Positions 47,035 to 56,646 of a stretch of 64,000 nt of DNA are shown piece by piece. The stretch is from Magnetospirillum sp. 64-120 (lineage in GTDB: Bacteria > Pseudomonadota > Alphaproteobacteria > Rhodospirillales > Magnetospirillaceae), in NCBI GenBank assembly GCA_001898825.1, contig MKVK01000014.1, positions 186,001-250,000 of the forward strand, written 5' to 3'. The notes under the pieces were generated by a model. It saw only the letters and a list, made by a program, of their open reading frames with translations. It had not been told where the DNA came from and ran no database searches. Positions within the stretch are counted from its first letter, which is position 1; each line of letters starts with the position of its first letter. Position numbers and translations under genes: made by a program.

Positions 47035-48384
47035 TCAGCGGTTTTCCCGGATGGTCTTGGCGTACCAGTCAAAGGACGCTTTCGGCGTGCGGGTCCCGGT
47101 GGGGAAATCGACGCGGATGATACCGAAGCGGTTGCCGTAGCCCGATCCCCATTCGAAGTTGTCCAGCAGCGACCAGATGAAATAGCCCCGGATGTCGGCG
47201 CCCTTCTCGATGGCGGTGCGCATGGCCTGGGTATAAAGCTTCAGATAGGTGACGCGGTAGAAATCGTCCACCCGGCCCTGGTCGTCGGCGAATTCCTTGT
47301 CGTCGTCGCGGCCGCAGCCGTTCTCGGTGATGTAGATGGGCAACCCATAGCGTTCGTGGGTTTCCATCAATTGGTCGGTGAAGGCCTCGGGGAAGATTTC
47401 CCAGCCGATTTCGGGGTGCGCCTCGGCGACCTTGACGTCGGCCCAGCCGAAACCCAGCTGCGAGTTGGGGTCGTCCTTGGCCCAGATGGGACCGTAATGG
47501 TTCATGCCGACCCAATCCAGCTTGCGGCAGATCCGCGCCATGTCGCCGGCCTGGACATAGGGTTCGTAGTCGGCGGCGACATTGGCCGGATAGTGGCCCA
47601 GGATGTGCGGATCGGCATAAACCCGGTTCCAATGGGCGTCCAGGATGTCGGCGGCGCGGTGATCGGCGGCCGAGTTTTCGTCCGCCGGATGGATGGGCTG
47701 CAGGTTGTAGACACAGCCCACCGACGAATCGGGCACCCAATGGCGGATCACGTCCACCGCCGCCCCGTGGGCCAGGTTGACGTGGTGACAGGCGGGGAAA
47801 TAGGCGGCGCGGTCTTCCACGGCAGGCGCACACCACGTCATGGCATAGCCGAACAAGGTACAGACATTGGGTTCGTTGAAGGTGGCGAAATGCTTCACCC
47901 GGTCGCCGAAGCGGCGCACCACCAAGGTGGAATAATCGGCGAACCAGCCGACCACGTCGCGGTTGGTCCAGCCACCCAATTCGTGCAGACGCTGCGGCAG
48001 GTCCCAGTGATACAGGCACAGCCACGGCGTGATGCCGGCTTCCAGCACCTTGTCGATCAGCCGGTCATAAAAATCCAGGCCCTTGTCGTTGACGGCGCCG
48101 CGTCCGCGCGGCAGCACCCGGGGCCACGAAACGGAAAAGCGATAGGCGTCGATGCCCAGCTTTTTCATCAACGCCACGTCTTCGCCATAACGGTGGTAAT
48201 GGTCGCAGGCCACGTCGCCGGTGTCGCCGTTGGCAGTGCGCCCCTGGGTGCGCGAATGCACGTCCCAAATGCTGGGGCCGCGCCCATCGACGGCGGCCGC
48301 CCCTTCGATCTGATAGGCCGACGTCGAGGCCCCCCAAACGAAACCGGGACGCATTCCCAACGGCAGCCGCTTGTCCTTGGCCAT
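47035..48384 (-). CDS. bglB: family GH1 beta-glucosidase
   Basis: A 449-residue cytosolic retaining glycosidase. FVWGASTSAYQIEGAA is the GH1 N-terminal signature. The acid/base Glu171 is in TFNEPN and the nucleophile Glu354 in ITENG. YRFSVSWPRVLPRG, YHWDLPQRL, DWVGMNHYGP and FIWSLLDNFEWGSGY are also conserved. There is no signal peptide, so it hydrolyses imported beta-glucosides or cellobiose. No PTS or sugar ABC transporter gene is adjacent. Confidence 0.94.
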   Translation of the reverse strand: MAKDKRLPLGMRPGFVWGASTSAYQIEGAAAVDGRGPSIWDVHSRTQGRTANGDTGDVACDHYHRYGEDVALMKKLGIDAYRFSVSWPRVLPRGRGAVNDKGLDFYDRLIDKVLEAGITPWLCLYHWDLPQRLHELGGWTNRDVVGWFADYSTLVVRRFGDRVKHFATFNEPNVCTLFGYAMTWCAPAVEDRAAYFPACHHVNLAHGAAVDVIRHWVPDSSVGCVYNLQPIHPADENSAADHRAADILDAHWNRVYADPHILGHYPANVAADYEPYVQAGDMARICRKLDWVGMNHYGPIWAKDDPNSQLGFGWADVKVAEAHPEIGWEIFPEAFTDQLMETHERYGLPIYITENGCGRDDDKEFADDQGRVDDFYRVTYLKLYTQAMRTAIEKGADIRGYFIWSLLDNFEWGSGYGNRFGIIRVDFPTGTRTPKASFDWYAKTIRENR

Positions 48385-48440
48385 GTCTTCCCCCTGTGGC
48401 GAGAATTATTTCCTTTAGTCTACGCCCGGGGGAAACGGCG

Positions 48441-49265
48441 TCAACGCGCTTGGGCGCGCAGCGACAAAATCACCTTGTCCAACCCACGGAAGGCGGCATC
48501 CAGTTCCACATGGGCTTCGCGCATGGCCCCGGCATCGGGACACGGATGCCCGCCCAGCCGGTTGGCCTGCAGCATGCGCACCGCCGCCGCCATACTTTGC
48601 CCTTTGACGAAATCGGCGACCCGTTGCACGGCGGCGTAGTGGACGGAAATATTGGCCGCCAGTTGCGGCGAGAACAGGAACAGCTGTCCCTGGGCGGCGC
48701 GGAAGGCACAATCGATGCCGGCCATGGAGATCACCGAAGACACGAAGGACACGCCGGCGTCAACGTTGGGGGGCAAGGGCACCGATTCAAAGGCCAGACG
48801 GCGGGTATCCAACTCGGTGGCCAGACTGGCGGCGACAGAACGGCGACGTTCGGCCAATTCACCCCGACGCAGGCCACGCATGGTCAAGGCCCCGCCCAAC
48901 AGCGCCAGCACCGCCCCGGTCAGCAAAGCCAGCACGGTGACCCACAAGGGCAGCGACAGGGATTGTCGGGCCGGAGCCGGTTCCGCCATCGGCGGCATGG
49001 GCGGCGGCGGCGGCGGTTGAACCGCAGGGGCGGCCTGGGGAACCGGCACGGGCACTACGGGCGGCGGCGGGACGGCCGGGGCCGGCTCGGCGCTCCCCTT
49101 GTCCTCGGGCTCGGGCTCGGCCGGACGCAGGGGCTGGAAGTCGGGGCGTTCCTCTTCGACCGCCGGCTTGGCCTGTTCGGCGGCGCCGACAGGCTGCGGC
49201 GCCTGGGCCCAAGCCGGGCTGGCGAACAAAAACAATGCAAGGCCAAGGCGCTGGACAGACGTCAT
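48441..49265 (-). CDS. membrane protein with Pro-rich linker, unknown
   Basis: A 274-residue protein; ATG 49265 has GGGA six bases upstream, while an ATG 12 bases earlier abuts a GGGG run. An N-terminal signal sequence (LGLALFLFASPAWA) is followed by about 80 residues rich in Pro/Ala/Glu. A transmembrane helix (about 107-130, WVTVLALLTGAVLALLGGAL) and a cytosolic helical domain (about 135-274) with SVAASLATELDTRRLAFESV follow. The linker would cross the periplasm. The family is not recognised; the gene sits between bglB and the large kinase, transcribed in the same direction as both. Confidence 0.6.
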   Translation of the reverse strand: MTSVQRLGLALFLFASPAWAQAPQPVGAAEQAKPAVEEERPDFQPLRPAEPEPEDKGSAEPAPAVPPPPVVPVPVPQAAPAVQPPPPPPMPPMAEPAPARQSLSLPLWVTVLALLTGAVLALLGGALTMRGLRRGELAERRRSVAASLATELDTRRLAFESVPLPPNVDAGVSFVSSVISMAGIDCAFRAAQGQLFLFSPQLAANISVHYAAVQRVADFVKGQSMAAAVRMLQANRLGGHPCPDAGAMREAHVELDAAFRGLDKVILSLRAQAR

Positions 49266-49349
49266 GAAAGTTCCCATCCCCGGGGCAAAGACGAAAGTGA
49301 GCAGACCATAACCGAAGCTGGCGGACAGCGAAACCTCTGCCTCGCGCCC

Positions 49350-52292
49350 CTATCCGCGACGCCAGCTTTCCTCGCCGTCGGAATGAAGCTCCGAGACCAC
49401 GCGGCTGGCCGGGAAGGTCAAGGTCACGGTGGTGCCGCGATCGGGGACCGAGGTCAGGCTCATCTCGCCGCCATGGGCCTGGACCAGGGCCTTGGTCAGG
49501 GGCAGTCCCAGGCCGGTGCCTTCGTATTTGCGCGACAGGCGGGTGTCGGCCTGGACGAAGGGTTCCATCACCCGTTCCAGTTCCTCGGACGACATGCCGA
49601 TGCCGGTGTCGACCACCTGGATCACCATGCCCTGCGGGTCCACATGGGCCGAGATCACCACCTTGCCACCGTCTTCGGTGAACTTGACGGCGTTGGACAA
49701 CACGTTCAGCAGGATCTGCCGCATGCGCCGCTCGTCGGCGTTCAGGAAAGGCAACGGCGACTGCAGGTCCGACGTGATGGTGATGTTGCCGGCCAAGGCC
49801 CGCTTTTCCATCATGCGGATGGACGCATGGATCAGCGAGCCGACATCCACCATGGTCTCGGAAAGCTCGGTCATGCCGGCCTCGGCCTTGGACATGTCCA
49901 GGATGTCGTTGATCAGTTCCAGCAGATGCATGCCGCTTTCATGCACGTCGTCCACATAGGATCGATAGGCCACCGGCTGCAGCGGCCCGAAGATTTCGTG
50001 CTTCATCAGCTCGGAAAAGCCGATGATGGCGTTCAGCGGCGTACGCAATTCATGGCTGATATTGGCCAGGAACGTGGCCTTGGCGCGGTTGCCGCGCTCG
50101 GCGGCGTCCTTGGCCAGACGCAGGGTGTCTTCCACCTTCTTGCGGTCGGTGATGTCGGTGAAGGTCAAGATCAGGCCGCCGCCCGGCATGGGAGTGGACC
50201 GCACTTCCATGACCAGGCCGTTGGGCCGCGCATGCTCGAACACCCGGCGCGGGTTGCGCCGCAGCCGCTCAAGGCGGGTCCGCACCTTGTTCATGGAACT
50301 GCCGGTTTTGCCGAATTCCCCGTGTACGGCCAGATACAGCAGCATCCCTTCCAGGGTGGACATCTCGGTTTCGATGTCGCCTTGGCGCAGATCCAGCAAC
50401 AGGCGGGCCTGACAGTTCAGCGCCACCAGGCGTTCCTCGCCGTCGAACACCGCCACACCCTGGCCCATGTTGTCGATGATGGCCTGACGCATGGACGACT
50501 GCGCCGCCAGTTCCTGCTCGTGGCGCTTCAAGGGCGTGATGTCTGCGGCGGTGCCGCGATAGCCATAGAACTTGCCGTCGGCGTCAAAGGCCGGACGTCC
50601 AGCCATTTCCACATATTTGATGGCGCCGCTGGCCAGATGATGGATGAAGACGAAGCCGCGGAAGGGACGCCGGGCGTTCACCAACCCCTGCTGCACGTCC
50701 CAGTCGCGGGGGTCTTCGCACGATTGGGCCAGATCGCTGAACGGCCGGCCGATGAAATAGCCCGGCCCGACACCCAGAACTTGGCGCACCCGCCCCGACA
50801 CGAAGGTGAAGCGCAGGTCGGTGTCCATTTCCCAGAACCAGTCCGACGCCGATTCGGCCAGATCGCGGAAGCGCTGTTCGCTTTCCACCAAGGCGTCCTC
50901 GACCCGCTTGCGGTCGGTGATGTCGCGCACCAGACCGATGAAGGTGGTCATGCCCCCCTGGTTCATGCGGGTGACCGCCAGTTCCAGCGGAAACACCGAG
51001 CCGTCCTTGCGCAGGCCCTTGACCTGACGGCCGATGCCGATCACCCGCGCTTGGCCGGTTTCGGCATAACGCCGCAGATAGCCGTCATGTTCGGAATGAA
51101 AGGGTTCGGGCATCAGCATGTTGACGTTGCGCCCCAGCACTTCGTCGGCGCTGTAGCCGAAAATATGTTCGGCGGCGGCATTGAACGACAGCACCGACCC
51201 GGTGTCGTCGATGGTGACGATGCCGTCCACCACCGTGTTCATGATGCCGCGCAGCCAAGTCAGGCTTTCATGGAGCGAGGTGGTCATCTGCCGCCGGGCG
51301 GTGACGTCGCGCAAGATGCGCAGATGACCGCCGTCGGCGGTGGGATAGACGTTGATGGCCACCCAACGGCCGTCGAACAGTTCCGCCTCGCAGCCCTGAA
51401 CCGAGGGGGCGGCGTGGTCGGTCAGCTTGGCCGAACGCACCACCTCGCATTCCTGGCGAACGACGCCACGCTCGAACTCGGCGTCCAGGATGTCCTGGAA
51501 CAGACGACCGGGCTTGATGATTTCCGAGGCCGGGGCCATGAACTGGCGGTACAGGTCGTTGGCGGTCACCAGACGGTCGCGGGGGTCGAAAAGCGCGACG
51601 CCGTCCTGAATGCTGGCCAGCGCGTCCACCAGCCGGGCCTGGGACAGGTTGGCCCGCAAGCCTTCGCTTTCCGCCACCGCCTGCTGGCGTATCAGCACTT
51701 CCAGCAGCAGGGCCAGGGCCATCAGCACCGACGCCACCTGCCCGGCGAACAGCCCCCACACCGCTGTGGAATGGTCCCCGTTCAGGACCGGGGAAAGCAA
51801 GGTGACCAGCCCAAGTCCCGCAAAGGAAAGCGCGGCCAGACTGTTGGCCCCCAGGTGACCACGGCGTTGGCGCGGGGTGCGGAAATACCAGGCGGCCAAA
51901 AGCAGCGGGCCGCCGCCCAGCCCGAAAACCGGCAAGTCCTGGGGCAACAATCCGTCGGCGCGGCCCAGATGGATCAAGACCGACCACACCGCCGCCACCT
52001 GCAAGCCCCCCAGCAGCAACGCCCCCGACACCGATCGGCCGGCCAGGGACAACGCCCCGCACAGGGTCAGGCCGGCCGACAAGGCATGGCCCACATCGGC
52101 CAGATCAGCCAAAAGCGGCGAGCCGCCCCCCAGCAACAGGGCGCGGCCCAGGGACTCCAGCATGAAAGCCGGGGCCCACCAGCCATAAGCCTTGGGCGCA
52201 TTGGGCAGAGTCCAGCCGTACAGGGTGGCGGCGGCCAACACCGCCGCGCCCATCACCCCCCCCAGCAAAGACGCCTGCAACGTGAAATCCAT
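49350..52292 (-). CDS. large membrane sensor histidine kinase with multiple PAS domains
   Basis: A 980-residue kinase starting at ATG 52292. The first 205 residues contain about seven hydrophobic helices, a MASE-like integral membrane sensor. At least four PAS modules follow (about 215-335; 340-460, containing GIVTIDDTGSVLSFNAAAEH; 470-590; 595-710). Then comes a classical HisKA, NISHELRTPLNAIIGFSELM, and an HATPase with NVLSNAVKFTED, VVDTGIGMSSEEL and GTGLGLPLTKALVQAHGG. The PleC/DivJ-like HisKA differs from the three phytochrome-type kinases elsewhere in the window. No receiver domain is attached. Confidence 0.9.
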   Translation of the reverse strand: MDFTLQASLLGGVMGAAVLAAATLYGWTLPNAPKAYGWWAPAFMLESLGRALLLGGGSPLLADLADVGHALSAGLTLCGALSLAGRSVSGALLLGGLQVAAVWSVLIHLGRADGLLPQDLPVFGLGGGPLLLAAWYFRTPRQRRGHLGANSLAALSFAGLGLVTLLSPVLNGDHSTAVWGLFAGQVASVLMALALLLEVLIRQQAVAESEGLRANLSQARLVDALASIQDGVALFDPRDRLVTANDLYRQFMAPASEIIKPGRLFQDILDAEFERGVVRQECEVVRSAKLTDHAAPSVQGCEAELFDGRWVAINVYPTADGGHLRILRDVTARRQMTTSLHESLTWLRGIMNTVVDGIVTIDDTGSVLSFNAAAEHIFGYSADEVLGRNVNMLMPEPFHSEHDGYLRRYAETGQARVIGIGRQVKGLRKDGSVFPLELAVTRMNQGGMTTFIGLVRDITDRKRVEDALVESEQRFRDLAESASDWFWEMDTDLRFTFVSGRVRQVLGVGPGYFIGRPFSDLAQSCEDPRDWDVQQGLVNARRPFRGFVFIHHLASGAIKYVEMAGRPAFDADGKFYGYRGTAADITPLKRHEQELAAQSSMRQAIIDNMGQGVAVFDGEERLVALNCQARLLLDLRQGDIETEMSTLEGMLLYLAVHGEFGKTGSSMNKVRTRLERLRRNPRRVFEHARPNGLVMEVRSTPMPGGGLILTFTDITDRKKVEDTLRLAKDAAERGNRAKATFLANISHELRTPLNAIIGFSELMKHEIFGPLQPVAYRSYVDDVHESGMHLLELINDILDMSKAEAGMTELSETMVDVGSLIHASIRMMEKRALAGNITITSDLQSPLPFLNADERRMRQILLNVLSNAVKFTEDGGKVVISAHVDPQGMVIQVVDTGIGMSSEELERVMEPFVQADTRLSRKYEGTGLGLPLTKALVQAHGGEMSLTSVPDRGTTVTLTFPASRVVSELHSDGEESWRRG

Positions 52293-52357
52293 CTTTGGAA
52301 CCTTCCCCCGGGCCAGGCCGTCCCCCTGACGGCATTCCCGGGCGCACCCCGTTGGGG

Positions 52358-52882
52358 TTATTCGTCGTACGACACCAGGGTCGAACAGGGCACCCCCATG
52401 TCGGACAGACGCTTGCGGCCCGGCAGGAAATTCAGCTCGATGATAGCGGCCGCCCCGGTCACGTCGGCACCGATCTTGCGCAGCAGTTCCACCCCGGCGC
52501 ACATGGTGCCGCCGGTCGCCAGCAAGTCGTCCAAAATGACCACTCGCTGCCCCTTTTGGATGGCGTCTTCCTGGATTTCGATGGTGTCGGTGCCGTATTC
52601 CAAGGCGTATTCATGACGGATGGTCTTGCCCGGCAGCTTGCCTTTCTTGCGCAGCATGACGAAACCGCAGCCCAGCTTCAGCGCCAGCGGCGCGGCGACC
52701 AGGAAGCCGCGCGATTCGACGCCGGCCAGGATGTCGGGCTGGAACTTGCGCACGTCGTTGGCCAAGCGGCCCATGGCCACCGACCAGGCATCGGAATGAG
52801 CCAGCAGGGTCGAGATGTCATAGAACAGGATGCCCGGCTTGGGAAAATCAGGAATGCCGCGAATATGGTCCTTGATGTTCAT
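52358..52882 (-). CDS. apt: adenine phosphoribosyltransferase
   Basis: A 174-residue purine salvage enzyme converting adenine and PRPP to [21 protein letters not shown] is the Apt opening, and the PRPP loop is [31 protein letters not shown] and LRKKGKLPG complete the signature. ATG 52882 has AGGGA upstream; the GTG 21 bases earlier lies before that site. It is transcribed toward the large kinase gene 65 bases away. Confidence 0.95.
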   Translation of the reverse strand: MNIKDHIRGIPDFPKPGILFYDISTLLAHSDAWSVAMGRLANDVRKFQPDILAGVESRGFLVAAPLALKLGCGFVMLRKKGKLPGKTIRHEYALEYGTDTIEIQEDAIQKGQRVVILDDLLATGGTMCAGVELLRKIGADVTGAAAIIELNFLPGRKRLSDMGVPCSTLVSYDE

Positions 52883-52932
52883 GACAGAAATCCCTGTGAT
52901 CAATAAGGCGATAGAAAAGTACCCTCATCGGG

Positions 52933-53919
52933 TCAAGGCGGCAACATGTCCGCCAGGGCGGCCCGCACCGCGGAAATAGGAATCAGGTCCATGGCCTCGC
53001 CGCCGAAGGAGCGGGCCTCGATCACCCGGCCGTGCCGGGTGGCGGGGGCGAACTTGGCGGCGGGCGTCGGCCCGAACAGCGACAGCAGCGGAATATCCGC
53101 CGCCGCCAGCATGTGGCCAGTGCCGGAATCGTTGGCCAGGGCCGCCGCCATGCGCCGGGCCAGGGCGATGGTCAGCATGGGGGTGACAGGCAGCGCGGCG
53201 TCCTGCAGCGCCATCACCGCATCGGGAACCGCCGCCCGGATGGTGGGCGCCCAATCGGCTTCGCCGGGCCCCAACAGGAAGACCGGCACCATGCCGGTTT
53301 CGGCCAAATGCGCCGCGACGGCGCAAAAGCGGTCCAAGGGCCAGCATTTGTGGCGCCCCCCCGCCCCCGGCGCGAACCCCACATAGGTCCGACCATCGGG
53401 CAGCAGACGGGCCGCTTCGGCCAGGGTCGCCGGGTCAAGCAGCAGCGGCGCCCCATCGGTCGGCGTCCGCCCCGACACCAGGGCGACCAGATCCAGCAAT
53501 TGCGCCGCCATGGCGGCGGGCCGCACATATCCCCGTCCCGGCCGCAACGACGACAGAGCGAATCCGGCCGCCGCCGAGACAAAGGCGCCGTGCCGTATAC
53601 GACGCAGGATCAGGCTGGTCAGCAGCCGGCGCTGGGTGTCGACGATCAGGTCGAAGTACCGGCCGTGCAAAGGGCGCCGGCCCAGCAATTCCGACGCCTT
53701 GCTGCCCACCCGGCAATCATCCAGCACCTCGTCCACCAGACCGGCCACCAGGGGGGCCAGGATACCGGCATAGACGCTGTGCCCCTTGCCCGCCATCCAG
53801 GTGATGCGGGCCTGGGGAAAGGCGGCGCGCAACGCACGGACGAAAGGCAGCTTCATCAGTCCGTCGCCGACGGCGTCCAGGCCGACATAGACCAGAATGG
53901 TCGCAGGGGGGGAAATCAC
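52933..53919 (-). CDS. glycosyltransferase family 9 (heptosyltransferase-like)
   Basis: A 328-residue GT-B protein. GLDAVGDGLMKLPFVRALR and ARITWMAGKGHSVYAG replace the usual heptosyltransferase N-terminal motif (GDxL.. P). The C-terminal half has VGFAPGAGGRHKCWPLDRF, FLLGPGEADW, and the nucleotide-sugar site ALANDSGTGHMLAAADIPLLSLFGPT. Members add heptose or other sugars to lipopolysaccharide core at the inner membrane. The GTG start overlaps the gmk stop by four bases, so it is translated from the yicC-gmk operon. Confidence 0.85.
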   Translation of the reverse strand: MISPPATILVYVGLDAVGDGLMKLPFVRALRAAFPQARITWMAGKGHSVYAGILAPLVAGLVDEVLDDCRVGSKASELLGRRPLHGRYFDLIVDTQRRLLTSLILRRIRHGAFVSAAAGFALSSLRPGRGYVRPAAMAAQLLDLVALVSGRTPTDGAPLLLDPATLAEAARLLPDGRTYVGFAPGAGGRHKCWPLDRFCAVAAHLAETGMVPVFLLGPGEADWAPTIRAAVPDAVMALQDAALPVTPMLTIALARRMAAALANDSGTGHMLAAADIPLLSLFGPTPAAKFAPATRHGRVIEARSFGGEAMDLIPISAVRAALADMLPP

Positions 53920-54566
53920 TGCCCCCGCAACCCGTTGACGAAATCAGCCATGCCCACCTGACGGCGGCGGCGCAGCCGTTCCGCGTCCAAGATCGCCTGA
54001 ACACGGGCGATGGAGCGGTCCACCTCGGTGTTCAGCAGGACGTATTGGTATTCAAACCAGTGGCTCATTTCGTCGCCGGCCTTGGCCATGCGCTTTTGCA
54101 CCACCTCGTCGCTGTCCTGGGCGCGGCCGCGCAGGCGGCGTTCCAGTTCCTCGACCGAAGGCGGCAGGATGAACACGGTGACCAGATCGTCGCGGGCGTT
54201 GTCACCCAATTGCTGGGTGCCCTGCCAATCGATGTCGAACAACACGTCGCGGCCGCTGGCCAGGGCGTCTTCCACCGGCTGCTTGGGGGTGCCGTAGTAA
54301 TTGTCGAACACCTTGGCGTGTTCCAGGAACTGGCCGGCGGCCACCATCTGCTGGAACTTTTCCACCGAGACGAAATGGTAGTCCTTGCCGTCCACCTCGC
54401 CGGGGCGCGGCGGGCGGGTGGTGGCCGACACCGACATGGCGATGTCGGGATCACGTTCCAGCAAAGCCCGCGCGATGGTGCTTTTGCCGGCCCCCGAAGG
54501 CGAGGACAGCACCAGCATCAGGCCGCGACGCTGGACGGTGGGAAGATTGGCGGGCGGATTGCTCAT
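53916..54566 (-). CDS. gmk: guanylate kinase
   Basis: A 216-residue kinase converting GMP to GDP with ATP. The P-loop is SSPSGAGKST (about 21-30), followed by SVSATTRPPRPGEVDGKDYHF, VFDNYYGTPK and DVLFDIDWQGTQQL. The length is normal. It is 13 bases after yicC, the usual neighbour, and overlaps the GT9 gene. The final residues are basic (RLRRRRQVG). Confidence 0.96.
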   Translation of the reverse strand: MSNPPANLPTVQRRGLMLVLSSPSGAGKSTIARALLERDPDIAMSVSATTRPPRPGEVDGKDYHFVSVEKFQQMVAAGQFLEHAKVFDNYYGTPKQPVEDALASGRDVLFDIDWQGTQQLGDNARDDLVTVFILPPSVEELERRLRGRAQDSDEVVQKRMAKAGDEMSHWFEYQYVLLNTEVDRSIARVQAILDAERLRRRRQVGMADFVNGLRGQ

Positions 54567-54579
54567 CTGGGACGCTTCT

Positions 54580-55476
54580 CTATTCGATGTTCTGCACTTG
54601 CTCGCGGAACTGGTCGATCACCGCCTTCAGATCCAGGCCGATGCGGGTCAGTTCCACGTCCGACGACTTCGAGCACAAGGTGTTGGCCTCGCGGTTGAAT
54701 TCCTGCGACAGGAAATCCAGCTTGCGCCCCACCGCGCCGCCCTGGGCGATCAGGTCGCGGGCGGCGGCCACATGGGCGCGCAGGCGGTCCAGTTCCTCGC
54801 GCACGTCGGCCTTGACGGCGATCAGCGCCACTTCCTGGGCGATGCGGTCCTCGCCCAAACTTGGGGCGGCTTCCAGCACCGAAGCCACCTGCTGGCGCAG
54901 ACGTTCGCGCACCGCTTCGGGGCGAAGCGCGGCGGTGGCGCCGGCCCGGTCGGCCAGGGTGGCGACCTCGTCCAGTTGCGACGCCAGAACCGCCTGGATG
55001 CGTTCACCTTCGACGCCGCGCATGGCGGCCAGGGAATCCAGGACCTTTTCCAGGTCGGCCTTGATGGCGGCTTCGCGGGCATCGCGGATGTCTTCGGGCT
55101 CGGCTTCGTCGCCGTTGGCGGTTTCCAGAACCCCCTTGACCGCCAACAGGCCATCCCAGCGCGCCGGGGCGATGTTCTGGTGCGACGGCCCCATCTCGTC
55201 CACCAGGGCCACCAGTTCGGCCAGGAATTCCTTGTTGACGCGCAGCCCCGGTCCCTGGGCGTTGGCGGTCAGGGTCAGCGACAACTGCACATTGCCGCGC
55301 TTAAGCTTGCGGGTCGCCAGATCGCGGGCGGCGATTTCGACCCCGTCCAGGCCGTGGGGCAGGCGGCAGCGCACGTCCAATCCCTTGCCGTTGACGCTTT
55401 TGGCTTCCCACAGCCAGGTGGTTTGGGCGTCGCGGCCCTCGGCGCGGGCATAGCCGGTCATGCTGGCGATGGACAC
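54580..55476 (-). CDS. yicC: YicC-family protein (endoribonuclease YicC-like)
   Basis: A 298-residue YicC/YloC protein. The family opening SIASMTGYARAEG and SVNGKGLDVRCRLP, and the end GRKLDFLSQEFNREANTLCSKSSD, are diagnostic. GTG 55476 is chosen because AAAGGA lies about ten bases upstream; the ATG five codons later has no site. E. coli YicC takes part in RNA decay. Placement directly before gmk is conserved in many proteobacteria. The 231-base region before the gene separates it from a divergent pseudo-receiver gene. Confidence 0.92.
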   Translation of the reverse strand: MSIASMTGYARAEGRDAQTTWLWEAKSVNGKGLDVRCRLPHGLDGVEIAARDLATRKLKRGNVQLSLTLTANAQGPGLRVNKEFLAELVALVDEMGPSHQNIAPARWDGLLAVKGVLETANGDEAEPEDIRDAREAAIKADLEKVLDSLAAMRGVEGERIQAVLASQLDEVATLADRAGATAALRPEAVRERLRQQVASVLEAAPSLGEDRIAQEVALIAVKADVREELDRLRAHVAAARDLIAQGGAVGRKLDFLSQEFNREANTLCSKSSDVELTRIGLDLKAVIDQFREQVQNIE

Positions 55477-55707
55477 GGGATCAGGTTCCTTTCGGTCAAA
55501 CCACAAGCCCACGGTTATAGCCTTGCGCAGGCGCGGCAACAACCCGTTCCAAACTTAACCTTTAGGAGAGAGATCTGCGACTTAGGTCTGACAAAAAATA
55601 TCTTTTAGCTATCCAACCACGGCCTTGTTGATCAAGCCCGCACATTCCAATACCAATGAACGTGTGCACCGCACCATTATTATAACCTTAGGTTTAGATT
55701 GCCGCCC

Positions 55708-56607
55708 ATGAGCTCGACCGCGATTGTTCCGACACCGTCGACACAGGGTTTGGCCCGCGCCAAAGTCCTGGTATGCGAATCCAACGGCATGATCCGTCAG
55801 GCCATTCGCATCGGCCTGAACAATCTGGGCATCCGCGACATCAGCGAGGCCAACGGCCTGGTTTCAGCCCACAAATCCCTGGCCGAAGGCGGCGTCGACG
55901 CGGTGGTGATGAACACCGAGCTGGAAGGCCACGACACCACTTTCATGCTACGGGAAATCCGCCTGGGCAAGCTGGGCCCCGACCCTTTTCTGGTCAGCAT
56001 CCTGCTGCAATCGGCCCCCGACCACAGCAAGCTGAAACAGGCGGTGGACAGCGGCACCGACGACCTGTTGCTTATTCCCTTCGCCCCCGATCAGGTCAGC
56101 ACCCGCCTGGACGCCCTGCGTTCGCGCCGCAAGCAATTCGTCGTCACCCACGATTACCTGGGCCCCGACCGCCGCAAGGCCGCCCGCCCCGGCGATTCGC
56201 CGGTGGTCACCATCAGCCCGCCCAATCCGCTGGCGTCCCGCGCCGCCGGCATTCCGCCCGAACGCTACGAGCGGCTGGTGCGTCAGGCCCGCGACGCGCT
56301 TGGCGCCGAGCGCATCAAGCGTCTGGCGGTGGGACTGGAATGGGAATGCCGGACCCTGCTGACCGCCTCGGCCGGCGGCCAGTGCCGCCGTGAAATGCTG
56401 ATCACCGGCTTCTACCGAATGGAAACCCTGCTGACGGAACTGTCGGAACGGGCCACCAGCCAATTGCGGCATGACAGCCGCCATCTGGACGAGATGATGG
56501 ACAAGGTGCGCGACGCCAAGAACCGCATGACCGAGCTGAAACTGGCCGATTTCGACACCCTGCACGGGGCGTCGCGGCGCATCACCATGACCTATTGCGG
56601 ATCATAG
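55708..56607 (+). CDS. pseudo-receiver protein with C-terminal helical domain
   Basis: A 299-residue soluble protein. ATG 55708 is preferred over a TTG three codons upstream. Residues 18-135 follow a CheY fold (AKVLVCESNGMIRQAIRIGL, GGVDAVVMNTELEGHD, VSILLQSAPDH, GTDDLLLIPFAPDQVSTRL). The phospho-Asp is replaced by Asn69, the acidic pocket is reduced to Glu24, and the late Lys is lost, so it should not be phosphorylated. After HDYLGPDRRK, a motif seen in other alphaproteobacterial receiver proteins, a helical domain (about 190-299) follows. The upstream 100 bases are AT-rich and likely promoter. Confidence 0.75.
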   Translation: MSSTAIVPTPSTQGLARAKVLVCESNGMIRQAIRIGLNNLGIRDISEANGLVSAHKSLAEGGVDAVVMNTELEGHDTTFMLREIRLGKLGPDPFLVSILLQSAPDHSKLKQAVDSGTDDLLLIPFAPDQVSTRLDALRSRRKQFVVTHDYLGPDRRKAARPGDSPVVTISPPNPLASRAAGIPPERYERLVRQARDALGAERIKRLAVGLEWECRTLLTASAGGQCRREMLITGFYRMETLLTELSERATSQLRHDSRHLDEMMDKVRDAKNRMTELKLADFDTLHGASRRITMTYCGS

Positions 56608-56646
56608 GGACTTTTGCCGGAACCGTCCCGGGTCTATGCTAAGCCC

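Noticed and set aside
48396-52616. A 1,406-codon open frame on the plus strand
   Set aside because: It is the antisense shadow of the large kinase and neighbouring minus-strand genes. It is rich in His/Gln/Gly/Arg, has no domain and arises because GC-rich codons rarely give stops on the opposite strand.
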